Position numbers and translations under genes: made by a program
Part shown: piece by piece, positions 28,207 through 37,407 of the stretch
Layout of the letters: the number at the start of each line of letters is the position of its first letter
Position numbering within the stretch: the first letter of the stretch is position 1
Assembly: GCA_023424395.1 (NCBI GenBank)
Contig: JAFADY010000018.1
Location: 1-64,000, forward strand
Source: Bacteroidota bacterium
GTDB taxonomy: Bacteria; Bacteroidota; Bacteroidia; Bacteroidales; Dysgonomonadaceae
Length of the DNA: 64,000 bases
Direction of reading: 5' to 3'
The notes under the pieces: generated by a model
The model's database searches: none
The model's input: the letters and a program-made list of their open reading frames with translations, nothing else
Told to the model about the DNA's origin: nothing

Positions 28207-29241
28207 TTACTTTTTCCTCAGCATTCCCCGGATGCGTCCCGCCACGTTTCCGGCGGCGGCTCCCCCTGCGGCAGCGGCTGCTTTTCCGCCCGAAGCGGCA
28301 GCGCCCCCTGCTTTTTGCGACTGCTCGTTGATGTTCTTGCCGTAGTTGCCGATACCTCCCCCTGCTTCCACGATCCACCCCGATACGGTCGGAACGACGA
28401 AGAATCCCACGATGCCGATCAACAGGAATATGATGTACACCGTATTGTTCAGGTCGGGAACGAACGACGGGTCTTTCAGCGCTTCGATATCCTTTTTCAT
28501 CATCAGCCCCTGAATCCGCATCATCATGGCGCTGAACAAGTCCGATACCGGCAGCCACAGGTACACCGAGATATACCGGCTCAGCCACGTGACCAGCGAA
28601 GACTGCAACCCGTCCCAGACGGCCAGTGCAAAAACGATCGGCCCCAGGATGGACAGCACGATCAGGAAAAACGTGCGGATGGTGTCGATAATCAAACCCG
28701 CCGCCTGAAAAATGATTTCCAAAAGCGTGCGGAACGCGTCGGCAATGGCTTTCTTCAGCTGGTACACCGTCCGTTCGTAATACATGCCCGCCATCGTTTT
28801 CAGGTGTCTGGGGTTCAATCCCGACAACTCTTCTATTTTCTTGTCGAACTCCTCGTTGGAGACTAAGTACGCCGTTTCCGGGTCGCGCAGCATCGCTTCT
28901 TTTTCCAGCAGGTCACGCTGGGTTTTCAGCTGTTTCATGTCCAGTGTCTGCGTTTCCACCATCTGATGCGTCCCTTTCACCACGGGCGAGAGCACTCCGT
29001 TGATGGTTCCCAGCACGATGGAAGGGAAGAACAGGATGCAGATGCCCAAAGCGAACGGGCGCAGCAGCGGAAACACGTCGATGGGTTGCGCGTTGGCTAA
29101 GCTGACCCACACGCGGTAAGCAATGTAAAACAGCGCCCCCAGTCCCGCAATGCCCCGGGCAATACCCGCCATGTTGGATGCCAGAGGCATCATGTCGGTG
29201 TATAGCTCGCGCAAAATCTGGTGCAGGTTTTGAAAATCCAT
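28207..29241 (-). CDS. traJ: Conjugative transposon protein TraJ (VirB6-like)
   Basis: The 344-residue polytopic membrane protein starts MDFQNLHQILRELYTDMMPLASNMAGIARGIAGLGALFYI and has at least five membrane segments, ending with an Ala/Gly-rich tail (GGAAASGGKAAAAAGGAAAG). Its length, order and N-terminus match TraJ, the VirB6-like inner-membrane channel component. A 92-base gap separates it from traK. Confidence 0.92.
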   Translation of the reverse strand: MDFQNLHQILRELYTDMMPLASNMAGIARGIAGLGALFYIAYRVWVSLANAQPIDVFPLLRPFALGICILFFPSIVLGTINGVLSPVVKGTHQMVETQTLDMKQLKTQRDLLEKEAMLRDPETAYLVSNEEFDKKIEELSGLNPRHLKTMAGMYYERTVYQLKKAIADAFRTLLEIIFQAAGLIIDTIRTFFLIVLSILGPIVFALAVWDGLQSSLVTWLSRYISVYLWLPVSDLFSAMMMRIQGLMMKKDIEALKDPSFVPDLNNTVYIIFLLIGIVGFFVVPTVSGWIVEAGGGIGNYGKNINEQSQKAGGAAASGGKAAAAAGGAAAGNVAGRIRGMLRKK

Positions 29242-29243
29242 GG

Positions 29244-29876
29244 CTACCAGTATTTATCTTCCGCCGAACCGTACAAATCCAATACCCGCTGCGCATCGTT
29301 TTGCTGCTTGGCACGCAGGTACGACACCGAGATATTCTTGTTCGTGTAGTAACTCACGAGCGAACGGTAGTCGCCCACATCGTTGTAAATGCGGTCGATG
29401 ATGTCCATCCGTTCCTTGTCGGTCATGGAGAGCGACGTAGCCGATACGATTATCTTCAGCTCTTTGAGCAGTTCCGTGCTCTCTTCCAGCAGGCGGGCAT
29501 AGCCGTAAGCGATGGCCGTCAGTTCCTCGAACGAGAAGTTCTTGTCCTGAAGCATCTGTTTGTAGCTGGTCACGTAGATGTCGGTAATATCGCCGACCAT
29601 TAGCACCGTCTGTTGCACCTTGCGTGCATCCTGCACCAGGTTGTTCACTTTCTTCAGGGCGTCGTAATACGCCTTGCTCTGGTTGTACAGTTTTTCCACT
29701 TCGCGGAAATTGTCCAGCGTGTTCTTGACCGTTTTGGAAGTCTGGATGATCTCTTTCGCCGTGTTGGTAATACTGGTGACCACGTTCACCGGGTCGTTCA
29801 CGATAAGCTGAGCATTTGCCTGTCCGATGGACAACAGCAGAATGCCCGTCATTGCTGATAAAATTTTCTGTTTCAT
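29244..29876 (-). CDS. traI: Conjugative transposon protein TraI (DUF4141)
   Basis: The 210-residue product has a signal peptide (MKQKILSAMTGILLLSIGQANAQ) followed by VNDPVNVVTSITNTAKEIIQTSKTVKNTLDNF, the DUF4141 pattern. It is helical and periplasmic, comparable in position to VirB5. It precedes traJ by 2 bases. Confidence 0.9.
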   Translation of the reverse strand: MKQKILSAMTGILLLSIGQANAQLIVNDPVNVVTSITNTAKEIIQTSKTVKNTLDNFREVEKLYNQSKAYYDALKKVNNLVQDARKVQQTVLMVGDITDIYVTSYKQMLQDKNFSFEELTAIAYGYARLLEESTELLKELKIIVSATSLSMTDKERMDIIDRIYNDVGDYRSLVSYYTNKNISVSYLRAKQQNDAQRVLDLYGSAEDKYW

Positions 29877-29962
29877 TGTTGTTGGATTTTAGTGGTTGTT
29901 AATAACTGTTTTTACTGTTTTTTACTGATAACTGTTCACTGCAAACTGTCAACTGAAAACTC

Positions 29963-32449
29963 CTAACTCTCTACTGACAACTGTTTAATTGCCGTTTCCA
30001 TATCCCCGTCCAGCTTTTCCGCCAGGTTCATCACCTCCATTTTTTCGGTTTCCTCGGTGGTGTAGCACAGGTATTCCGCTTTGGACACTTCCGTGGCATA
30101 CACGGCCGAGTGCGTTCCGCCCAGACCGATCCACACCTCTTTGTAGAGGCGGTTCGGCGCGTTGTTCTGGTTGATGGATAGAATTTGCGATTTTTCTTTT
30201 TCGGTCAGTCCGAGCAGCTCCTGAATGGAATCGAACTTGTTCATGTACTTGCGCTGGTCGAGCAGGATTTTGCAGTCCGAGTTGTTGATGATGGACTCTT
30301 TTACCACCGGGCTGGAGATAATGTCGTCCACCTCCTGGGTTACCACAATCGCTTCCCCGAAATACTTGCGCACTGTTTTGTACATATAGCGCAAGTAATC
30401 CGCCATGTTCGCCGAAGCGATGGCCTTCCACGCCTCCTCCACAATCAGTTGTTTGCGAACGCCCTTTAACCGTCTCATCTTGTTGATGAACGCTTCCATG
30501 ATAATGATGGTAACCACCGGAAAAAGTTCCTTGTTCTCCTTGATTGCATCGATCTCGAAAACGATAAAGCGTTTGGAAAGCAAATCGATATTTTTGTCGG
30601 AGTTCAACAAAAAGTCGTACCGTCCACCTTTGTAATACTGGCGCAGGGTGGTCAGAAAATTGTCGATGTTGAAATCTTCCTTTTCCACCCGGATGTCGCG
30701 TTCTTCCAGTTCCTCGCGGTACTCGTCCCGCATAAACTCGTAAAACGTGTTGAAGTTCGGCGTGATGCTCCGGTCGGACTGTATCAGGCGGATATAGGCC
30801 GTTACAGCACTTCCCAACTCACCCGATTCGGTTTTGGATATTTTCTCCTCTTCACCTTTCCACAGGGTGAGCAACAACGTTTTGATGCTGTCCTTTTTCT
30901 CCACGTCAAACACGTAATCATCTGTATAGTAGGGGTTAAACGAGATCGGATTTTCTTCCGTGTACGTAAAATAAATTCCGTCTTCTCCTTTGGTCTTTTG
31001 ATGAATGAGATTGCATAAGCCCTGATAGCTGTTTCCCGTATCCACGAGCAACACGTGCGTTCCCTGTTCGTAATACTGCCGGACGAGATGGTTCATAAAA
31101 AACGACTTCCCACTTCCTGAAGGCCCCAGCACAAATTTGTTCCGGTTGGTAATGATCCCTTTTTTCATCGGCAAATCGGAAATATCCAGGTGCAACGGTT
31201 TTCCCGTGAGCCGGTCCGCCATTTTGATGCCGAAGGGCGAGGGAGAACTTTTGTAATTGGTTTCCTGATTGAAAAAACAGAGAGCCGGCTCAAAAAAAGT
31301 GGGGAAACTTTCTTCCGAAGGAAAATCCGCCGCATTGCCCGGCATACATGTCCAATAAAGTGTAGCCGTATCGATGGTGTTGTGCCTGGGTGCGCACTCC
31401 ATCAGTGCCAGCGCTGAACCGACATCGTTCTTGATGTGCTTGAGTTCCTCGCGGTCATCGCTCCACGCCATCACGTTGAAATGTGCCCGAATGGACGTCA
31501 ATCCTTGAGAATGTGCCGTGTTCAGGTACTCCTGTATCCATTGTTCGTTGAGTTGGTTGGAACGGCTGTACCGTCCGAGCGAGTGCATATTGCGCGCCGA
31601 TTTCTCGAACTTGAGCAGGTTTTCGTCGCTGTCTTCAATAAAAAGCAACTGATTATAGATATGGTTGCACGTCAGCAACAATCCCACGGGAGCGGCAAAC
31701 GAAAGGCGGCAGTCCGAGCGGTCGGTGGAGAGTTTTTCGTAACGGCTGTCCGTACCCACGTGAGCAGGCAGATCGTCCGTGTCGGAAAGCGTGTGCAGGC
31801 TCAGGATATTATCACCAATGCGCACTTCCTCCGCACCGAAGGCGATATCTTCCAATGACGCGTGCTCTTTTCCTTGCAACGAAAAATAACGTTCTAAAAC
31901 CCCATTTTCTCCGGTGATTTCATCGGGCGACAACCGTTGCAGGGAAATAAACCCCGAATCATTCAGGATCCGTTCGAGCTGGTCGACCGATTCCAGAAAA
32001 CGCATGACCGCTTCCTTGTCCTTAACCTCTCTGGGAAGAATTTTCCCGCGACACAGCGTGGAAAAATTGCTCTGCATCGCCATCCGCTGTTTGGTGGTTT
32101 TGGTCAGGTAAAGAAAGCAGGAATGTTTCAGAAACGGACGCTCGTTGAAATGCCGTTCGAACGAACGGGACAAAAAGCTCAACTCGTCTCTTTGAATATC
32201 CGGTTGGTAATTCTCCTTCACGAAAAAATCCTGTTTGTGTACCACCGTGAAGTTGGGTAATACTTTCACTGCTTTGTGCCATGCCGAGTGGATGGCATCG
32301 TATTCGGAAGAAGTGACGGTAAAGAGTTCCGGCAGTTCTACCCGGAAAGCCACGGTAATGTCCGCATCTTTGGAGATGATGCAGCCGTGTTCCACGGCCA
32401 GCAGTGGAAACTTGTTTTCCAGGGTGGTCATCTTGCTTAGATTTCTCAT
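29963..32449 (-). CDS. traG: TraG-family conjugation ATPase (VirB4-like)
   Basis: The 828-residue ATPase has an N-terminal VirB4-type domain and a P-loop GPSGSGKSFFMNHLVRQYY near residue 440. A Walker B-like RKQLIVEEAWKAIAS lies near 666, and VVTQEVDDIISSPVVKESIINNSDCKILL near 690. This is the traffic ATPase that powers pilus and channel assembly in CTnDOT-like elements; it should not be confused with the VirD4-type TraG/MobC encoded at 37442. It overlaps traF by 4 bases. The start at 32449 has an alternative Met six residues later. Confidence 0.94.
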   Translation of the reverse strand: MRNLSKMTTLENKFPLLAVEHGCIISKDADITVAFRVELPELFTVTSSEYDAIHSAWHKAVKVLPNFTVVHKQDFFVKENYQPDIQRDELSFLSRSFERHFNERPFLKHSCFLYLTKTTKQRMAMQSNFSTLCRGKILPREVKDKEAVMRFLESVDQLERILNDSGFISLQRLSPDEITGENGVLERYFSLQGKEHASLEDIAFGAEEVRIGDNILSLHTLSDTDDLPAHVGTDSRYEKLSTDRSDCRLSFAAPVGLLLTCNHIYNQLLFIEDSDENLLKFEKSARNMHSLGRYSRSNQLNEQWIQEYLNTAHSQGLTSIRAHFNVMAWSDDREELKHIKNDVGSALALMECAPRHNTIDTATLYWTCMPGNAADFPSEESFPTFFEPALCFFNQETNYKSSPSPFGIKMADRLTGKPLHLDISDLPMKKGIITNRNKFVLGPSGSGKSFFMNHLVRQYYEQGTHVLLVDTGNSYQGLCNLIHQKTKGEDGIYFTYTEENPISFNPYYTDDYVFDVEKKDSIKTLLLTLWKGEEEKISKTESGELGSAVTAYIRLIQSDRSITPNFNTFYEFMRDEYREELEERDIRVEKEDFNIDNFLTTLRQYYKGGRYDFLLNSDKNIDLLSKRFIVFEIDAIKENKELFPVVTIIIMEAFINKMRRLKGVRKQLIVEEAWKAIASANMADYLRYMYKTVRKYFGEAIVVTQEVDDIISSPVVKESIINNSDCKILLDQRKYMNKFDSIQELLGLTEKEKSQILSINQNNAPNRLYKEVWIGLGGTHSAVYATEVSKAEYLCYTTEETEKMEVMNLAEKLDGDMETAIKQLSVES

Positions 32450-32772
32450 GCGGCGCCTCCTTTCTGTCGAAAGAGCGAACGGACGCGTTTGCGGTTGATC
32501 AGGTAGCGGGGATGGTTTCTGCGGGCGCCGATTTTCATCAGCCCGTGTTCGCCGTACTTTTTGTTCATGGAAAAGGTCTTCCAGACGAGCAGCGTAGCGC
32601 CGGCACCGCCGATGGCAATGCAGAGCAGCTGCCCGACACCCGCGAGGTACAGTACGACCACGAGGATAAACATGCCGAGCAAACCGCCTGCAAAGATGAA
32701 CAGGTACTGCGCTTTCAGCCCGCGGAACTCCACACTTCTTCCCACTCCTTTGTTGATTTCAAATTCTGCCAT
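32446..32772 (-). CDS. traF: Conjugative transposon protein TraF (DUF4133)
   Basis: The 108-residue product MAEFEINKGVGRSVEFRGLKAQYLFIFAGGLLG... has two membrane segments and the DUF4133 start. It is comparable to VirB3. I use the ATG at 32772, which lies 13 bases after traE, because the upstream extension is a shadow of traE. Confidence 0.9.
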   Translation of the reverse strand: MAEFEINKGVGRSVEFRGLKAQYLFIFAGGLLGMFILVVVLYLAGVGQLLCIAIGGAGATLLVWKTFSMNKKYGEHGLMKIGARRNHPRYLINRKRVRSLFRQKGGAA

Positions 32773-32785
32773 GTCAACAAAGGTT

Positions 32786-33088
32786 TTAGAGGAAGAACGA
32801 ACGCAGTATGGTGGCGGCAACGATCAGGAAGATACACGCGCCGAACCACGATGCCGCGGTTTTGGACGTGTCGGGATCACCTGCCGAGAACTTGGAATAG
32901 ACTTTCACGCCGCCAATCAGGCCGACAACGGCGCCGATGGCATAAATAAGATACGTTGCCGGTTCAAAATAGCCCGTCACCATTTTGGTGGCTTGCGTGA
33001 TTCCGCTCGTGCCGTCGCCTTGGGCGAGGGCATTCATGACGGCGGCCAAAAGCATCACCGTCGAAAAATAGATTTTTTTCTTTGTCAT
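32786..33088 (-). CDS. traE: Conjugative transposon protein TraE (DUF4134)
   Basis: The 100-residue product has a signal/membrane segment (FSTVMLLAAVMNALAQG) and two further hydrophobic helices with YAIGAVVGLIGGVKVYSKFSAGDPDTSKTAASWFGACIFLIVA. This is the DUF4134/TraE signature, equivalent to the VirB2-like pilin position. Confidence 0.92.
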   Translation of the reverse strand: MTKKKIYFSTVMLLAAVMNALAQGDGTSGITQATKMVTGYFEPATYLIYAIGAVVGLIGGVKVYSKFSAGDPDTSKTAASWFGACIFLIVAATILRSFFL

Positions 33089-33147
33089 AACGTTAAATGT
33101 TGGATTTAGTGGTTGTTTATAAAAATGATGAATTCATCACATAGTGC

Positions 33148-33840
33148 TTATTGTATATATTTTTCTAATTCTTCGTCGCTCATTTCTTCTCCTTCGCGAA
33201 TTCGAACAGGAGCTTCGTTTTTAGGTTGTGAGAGCGCCATTTCATGCTCGCGTACTTTTTGGCGAAGCCCTTCCAGAAGTTTACCCTGCGTGGTACGTGT
33301 GAATTTCTCGATGATGGAATCGAATAAACGGGTTCCTTCCATCTTTGAAACCGTACCGGTAAGTTGCTCCTTTTCGTCATCGGCTAATCTTCCTTTTTTT
33401 AAGAGCCGGTTCAGCGATGCCAGTTCTTTGGTCATTACGCCCCCGTCTGCCAAGGTTTCCGGTTCTTCATCGAAACAGTTCAGGAAGTCCGGTATTTCAT
33501 CCGGAACGTCCACATCCATTTCTTCTAGTTCGTCATCCGGGATATCTACGATACCGCTCCCGGTTTCGTCTTTTTCGCCTGCAAATGTAGAAGGCTTTTT
33601 TGTGCCTTCATCCTCTTTGGCATCCTCCTTACAAGTCTTTGCAGGAATAGACAAAGATTGTCGATGTGCGGTTCTGCTTTCACCCATAACCGAAGCAGCC
33701 GGTTCTTTACTCCCGGTATGTACTTCCAGTTTTTTTTGTAATTCTCTCCTTTTTAATTTCAGGATTTCCCATACGCTGATACCGGTAACCAGCACAAAAA
33801 ACAGCACTGCGGCTGCAATCATAAATAATAGTGTTTTCAT
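33148..33840 (-). CDS. Conjugative transposon TraD-like membrane-anchored protein
   Basis: The 230-residue product has one N-terminal membrane anchor (LLFMIAAAVLFFVLVTGISVW) and an acidic, low-complexity, probably disordered middle (DIPDDELEEMDVDVPDEIPD). A helical C-terminus follows. Position between the DUF3408 gene and traE matches TraD of CTnDOT; sequence support is weaker. It overlaps the DUF3408 gene by 4 bases. Confidence 0.65.
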   Translation of the reverse strand: MKTLLFMIAAAVLFFVLVTGISVWEILKLKRRELQKKLEVHTGSKEPAASVMGESRTAHRQSLSIPAKTCKEDAKEDEGTKKPSTFAGEKDETGSGIVDIPDDELEEMDVDVPDEIPDFLNCFDEEPETLADGGVMTKELASLNRLLKKGRLADDEKEQLTGTVSKMEGTRLFDSIIEKFTRTTQGKLLEGLRQKVREHEMALSQPKNEAPVRIREGEEMSDEELEKYIQ

Positions 33841-34346
33841 AATTTGGGGATAGTTTGTTTGCGCAAGTTTTTGGAAGTTGCGCTGTTGATTAATTCTCTG
33901 AACTGTAAAATATGGTGCGTGAGGATATTCCCCACGTAATCGGACAGCGAAACCTCGCTTTCCGTATCCAGCAATATGTAGCGGAGTACCTGCAGTATCT
34001 CCTTATCAGCTACAAATGAGGTTCTTATTTTTATCTCCCTGCTCTTAAAAAACACGGTACGGTATTCGTCCAGGGAGTTTACGGATTCATCCGCCCTCTG
34101 TGTTTTTTTGACAGGAGGTTTGCTCTCTGCGGTTGGTTTTGCATCGTCAATCACGGCTGCATAATCCGTTGCTTCATTTTCTTGCGGAGGATCCGGGGGA
34201 GCGGGTACTGCCGCTCTTCCTTCAATCTCATCCAGCGCTTTCATGCGTTGTTCTTCGCTCACACTGCTTTCTACGGGAGGTTTATACGGAAGTCCTTCCA
34301 CGAGCAGTGTTTTCATGTAGTTTTCGTCTATTTTTCTCTTGGCCAT
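33837..34346 (-). CDS. DUF3408 conjugation-associated protein (TraB-like)
   Basis: The 169-residue product has a disordered, proline-rich N-terminal half and a C-terminal ribbon-helix-helix-like domain: KIRTSFVADKEILQVLRYILLDTESEVSLSDYVGNILTHHILQFRELIN. This is the DUF3408 pattern. The gene follows the ParA-type traA, suggesting the pair acts in segregation or positioning, like other ParA plus small DNA-binding partners. That is inference. Confidence 0.8.
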   Translation of the reverse strand: MAKRKIDENYMKTLLVEGLPYKPPVESSVSEEQRMKALDEIEGRAAVPAPPDPPQENEATDYAAVIDDAKPTAESKPPVKKTQRADESVNSLDEYRTVFFKSREIKIRTSFVADKEILQVLRYILLDTESEVSLSDYVGNILTHHILQFRELINSATSKNLRKQTIPKL

Positions 34347-34351
34347 ACGGA

Positions 34352-35113
34352 TTATTTTTGAATGATTTGTAACATTTCGGCAATAAAAGTTTCGATATTA
34401 CTGCCGGGGATAAAGCTTTTGTCGGGTATAAAGTAAGAGGAGCGGAAGAAAACGCCGGTGTTGTACGTCTCTTCGCGCGTGAAACGCACCTGTTTGGGCA
34501 AAAACACCTTCATCAGCGGAATTCCCTGTTCTGCCAGGTATTTGTCGTACACATCGTAGAGATGAGAACTTTCCCGGTTGTCCACCTGGTTCCAGAACAA
34601 GTGAATGCTTTTTAACTGCTGGTCTCCGCTGTGGATGACGTGATCAATCAGCAAACGGGAGAATGAAAGCGTACTTTCCAACGTGAAAATATCGGCGGTA
34701 ATGGGACAGAACAGGTGGTCGAGTGCGGCAACGGTAGGCAGTAAGTCGTTGGGGCCTACCGAACCCGGAAAATCGAAAAAGATAAAATCATACCGGAGAT
34801 GGTCGTTGGCGATCAGGTTCTCCGCCATTTTCAGGGCATCGGCAAGGCTGCTCCTTTCAATGGGATATGCCTTTTTGCCCAATTGAGTAAAGTAATTTTT
34901 CAACGCTTTGATCTTTTCGGGTGACGAAGTGTTGATTTCCCGGTCACGTTCCCGCATTTTGAAAATACTTCCCTGATACTCGTCACAGTCGATAACGGCG
35001 ACGTTGTATCCGTACTTGTAATGAAGAAAACTGCACACCACGGAGGTAATCGTGCTTTTTCCGATTCCGCCCTTTTGGGAAGTAATGGAAATGAATTTCG
35101 GTTTGTTTGTCAT
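34352..35113 (-). CDS. traA: ParA-family ATPase TraA
   Basis: The 253-residue product MTNKPKFISITSQKGGIGKSTITSVVC... has the deviant Walker A KGGIGKST, VAVIDCDEYQGS and FIFFDFPGSVGPN. It is the ParA/MinD-type ATPase that begins CTnDOT-like transfer operons. I start at 35113, the family start just before KFISITSQKGG; the upstream 20 residues are Lys-rich and unlike the family. It is the first gene of the leftward tra operon. Confidence 0.92.
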   Translation of the reverse strand: MTNKPKFISITSQKGGIGKSTITSVVCSFLHYKYGYNVAVIDCDEYQGSIFKMRERDREINTSSPEKIKALKNYFTQLGKKAYPIERSSLADALKMAENLIANDHLRYDFIFFDFPGSVGPNDLLPTVAALDHLFCPITADIFTLESTLSFSRLLIDHVIHSGDQQLKSIHLFWNQVDNRESSHLYDVYDKYLAEQGIPLMKVFLPKQVRFTREETYNTGVFFRSSYFIPDKSFIPGSNIETFIAEMLQIIQK

Positions 35114-35240
35114 ACTGTTTTGTTTTTTATGTTTATATAATTTGATAAAAAGAGGGTATGAGCACAATATCACACGCTGTTAACCGCATACCATAATGTT
35201 GCCGCATACTGGTCTTATCCCGTTCTGATGCGATGACACG

Positions 35241-35352
35241 ATCCTATTATCCTATTATCCTATTATCATGTTATCGTACCATCGTACCATCATACCATCA
35301 TACCATCGTACCATTGTACCATCGTACCATCGTACCATCGCACCATCGCAAC
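35241..35352. repeat. Fourteen tandem 8-bp units, consensus ATCGTACC
   Basis: The stretch reads as 14 consecutive octamers with no insertion or deletion: three ATCCTATT, ATCATGTT, then ten variants of ATCGTACC (ATCATACC, ATTGTACC, ATCGCACC and ATCGCAAC among them). It lies between the divergent traA and relaxase operons. Iterated sites here suit a relaxosome protein, ParA-partner binding or operon control. Confidence 0.85.
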
Positions 35353-35580
35353 CTGTTATTATCGCATACGCGTACCATCGTTTTATCATATTATCGCAAA
35401 ATAACATCCATTTATGATGGTATTATCCAATTATAATGCGATGGTACAACATACGACAAGGATATACAGGAATTATCAAAACGTAAGACAATCAGATGTT
35501 TACAAATAGGCTTTACCTTTGTCAAGCGATACGAGGCAGTGATTATTCGCGGCCCCTGATTCGTTATCAAGCGGATAACG

Positions 35581-35633
35581 GCAAGGTGTGTTTTCTGCTG
35601 CACGGCAAGCCTGATGCCGCAGAAAACCCTTGC
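35581..35633. other. Candidate oriT inverted repeat upstream of the mob genes
   Basis: GCAAGG...GTTTTCTGC on the left pairs with GCAGAAAAC directly followed by CCTTGC on the right: 15 paired bases with a 3-base bulge around a 20-base loop. It ends 61 bases before mobA. Large inverted repeats beside nic sites directly upstream of mobAB are typical for Bacteroides elements. The nick position cannot be placed by eye. Confidence 0.5.
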
Positions 35634-35694
35634 TCCTGAGCGGAGGGCGGTTGATGCTTCAAAGTCGCACAAACCATTAAAAATCCAACAACAA

Positions 35695-36102
35695 ATGAAT
35701 CGTACAAAAAACAGAAAAAGTGAATCAAGAGCCACCGATTACCGCTACACGGTAAACCTGACGGCAGAAGAAAACGCCCGTTTTCTTACTCTTTACGAAA
35801 AATCGGGCATGAAAACATACGCCCGTTTTATCGCCGCACGCATCTTTGCGGAAGAATTTAAAGTAATCAAAGTGGATAAGGGCGCGGTGGACGTGTACAA
35901 TTTACTGCTCTCTTTTCACGGACAATTTCGGAGTGTGGGCGTGAATTACAACCAGCTTATTAAAGCATTAAAATCAAATTTTACCGAGAAAAAAGCGTAT
36001 GCATTCGTTCAGAAGCTGCACAAAGAAACCATGCAGTTGGCACAAATTCATGAAAAAGTATTGGCTGTTGCCCTGGAATTCAAGGAAAAATATGGTCGCT
36101 AA
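35695..36102 (+). CDS. mobA: Mobilisation accessory protein (MobA-like)
   Basis: The 135-residue protein MNRTKNRKSESRATDYRYTVNLTAEENARFL... has a ribbon-helix-helix-like N-terminal domain (RYTVNLTAEENARFLTLYEKSGMKTYARFIAARIF) followed by helices with FRSVGVNYNQLIKAL. This is the relaxosome accessory protein encoded before the relaxase in Bacteroides ICEs. I use the ATG at 35695; the upstream frame covers the oriT-like repeat. It overlaps the relaxase start by 11 bases. Confidence 0.85.
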   Translation: MNRTKNRKSESRATDYRYTVNLTAEENARFLTLYEKSGMKTYARFIAARIFAEEFKVIKVDKGAVDVYNLLLSFHGQFRSVGVNYNQLIKALKSNFTEKKAYAFVQKLHKETMQLAQIHEKVLAVALEFKEKYGR

Positions 36103-37357
36103 AATAGGAATAAGCAATAACCTGTATGGCTCGCTGGCGTATAATTTCGAGAAGATAAAAGAGCGGGAAGCCATTATTCTGGCTACAAGCCGCCTGACGT
36201 TCCCATTGGATGAAGAACTGAAGTTCGGTGTCTGTTTGCGCGATTTTCAGGATGCGTTGCCACACCGTTGCCGCACCAAAAACCCGGTAATCCATATTTC
36301 GCTCAATCCCCATCCCGAGGACAAGCTCACGGACGAACAACTGGAAACCATCGGGCGGGAGTACATGGATCGCCTGGGTTACGGCAATCAGCCGTACAGC
36401 ATTTTCAAGCACGAGGATTTGGCGCGGGATCATCTCCACATCGTTTCGCTCCGGGTGGATGCTGACGGGAAGAAAATCAACGATTCGTTCGAACACCGCC
36501 GCAGCAAGGAAATTACCAACGATCTGGAACAAAAATACGGCCTGGTTCCGGCGGATGGGCGGGAGCGGACAACGTGGGACGAAGTGCGCAAGGCAGATGC
36601 TTCCAAAGGCAACATCAAAAAACAGATAGCCGCCATAGTGCAGCCATTGGCCAAAAACTACCGTTTTCAATCGTTGGGCGAGATGAACGCTTTACTTTCC
36701 CTTTATAATGTGTGCAGCGAAGAAGTCAAGGGTGAACACCGTGGGAAACCCTACACGGGATTACTTTATTTCATAACCGATGATACCGGGAACAAAACAT
36801 CTGTTCCCGTAAAATCTTCACGGATCGGGAAAGGTGTTGGCTTTGCGGAACTCTCCAAAAAGTTTGAGCGAGACAAGGAAACATTGAAAACGGCCAAAAA
36901 ACACGTGTGTGGGCAGGTAACAGCGATCATGCAGCAAAATCCCAAACGGGAAGCATTTGTCACCGGTTTGAAGAAGAACGGTATCGATGTGGTCTTTCGT
37001 GAAAACGAAGCCGGGCGCATTTACGGAGTAACGTTTATCGATCATACAGAAAATGCGGTATATAACGGTTCCCGGTTGGGAAAAGCATTTTCCGCTAATG
37101 TGTTTCATAACTATTTCAATGCAGGAGGAGAGAATCCGTTCATCGGAGAAAAAACGCAGCCCGAACAACCTGTTGCACAGAGGCCGCAACCCACAAAACC
37201 GGAAGAATGGGAACAATTGCCGGAGGAATCAGGAACGGAAGAGATCATCGAAGGATTCCTCGATATGAATATTCACGGCATCGATTACAAGGAGATGGCA
37301 TTCGTGCGCAAAATGCGGCGACTACATTCAGGTAAACCCAAAAGAAGAAAATTATAA
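36092..37357 (+). CDS. mobB: Relaxase (MobB type)
   Basis: The 421-residue relaxase starts MVAKIGISNNLYGSLAYNFEKIKEREAIIL. The metal-binding motif is visible in FKHEDLARDHLHIVSLRVD (H-x-D/H cluster), preceded by HISLNPHPEDKLTDEQ. It nicks oriT and pilots the strand through the coupling protein. I choose the ATG at 36092, inside the end of mobA, giving the conserved N-terminus; the longer frame from 35999 is a mobA shadow. The C-terminal ~100 residues are charged and variable. Confidence 0.93.
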   Translation: MVAKIGISNNLYGSLAYNFEKIKEREAIILATSRLTFPLDEELKFGVCLRDFQDALPHRCRTKNPVIHISLNPHPEDKLTDEQLETIGREYMDRLGYGNQPYSIFKHEDLARDHLHIVSLRVDADGKKINDSFEHRRSKEITNDLEQKYGLVPADGRERTTWDEVRKADASKGNIKKQIAAIVQPLAKNYRFQSLGEMNALLSLYNVCSEEVKGEHRGKPYTGLLYFITDDTGNKTSVPVKSSRIGKGVGFAELSKKFERDKETLKTAKKHVCGQVTAIMQQNPKREAFVTGLKKNGIDVVFRENEAGRIYGVTFIDHTENAVYNGSRLGKAFSANVFHNYFNAGGENPFIGEKTQPEQPVAQRPQPTKPEEWEQLPEESGTEEIIEGFLDMNIHGIDYKEMAFVRKMRRLHSGKPKRRKL

Positions 37358-37407
37358 GCAATCATATCATACTACTATAAACCATTAAAAAATAATTAAT
37401 TCACTAA

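Noticed and set aside
27491..28588. 365-codon version of the traK frame
   Set aside because: The first ~158 residues are an Arg-rich shadow of traJ; the family N-terminus begins at 28114.
35241..35352. Possible CRISPR array
   Set aside because: Units are 8 bp, contiguous and without spacers; no cas gene is present.
35233..35436. Frame of 67 codons over the octamer repeats
   Set aside because: It only reads the 8-bp tandem repeats (period-eight residues) and has no start context.
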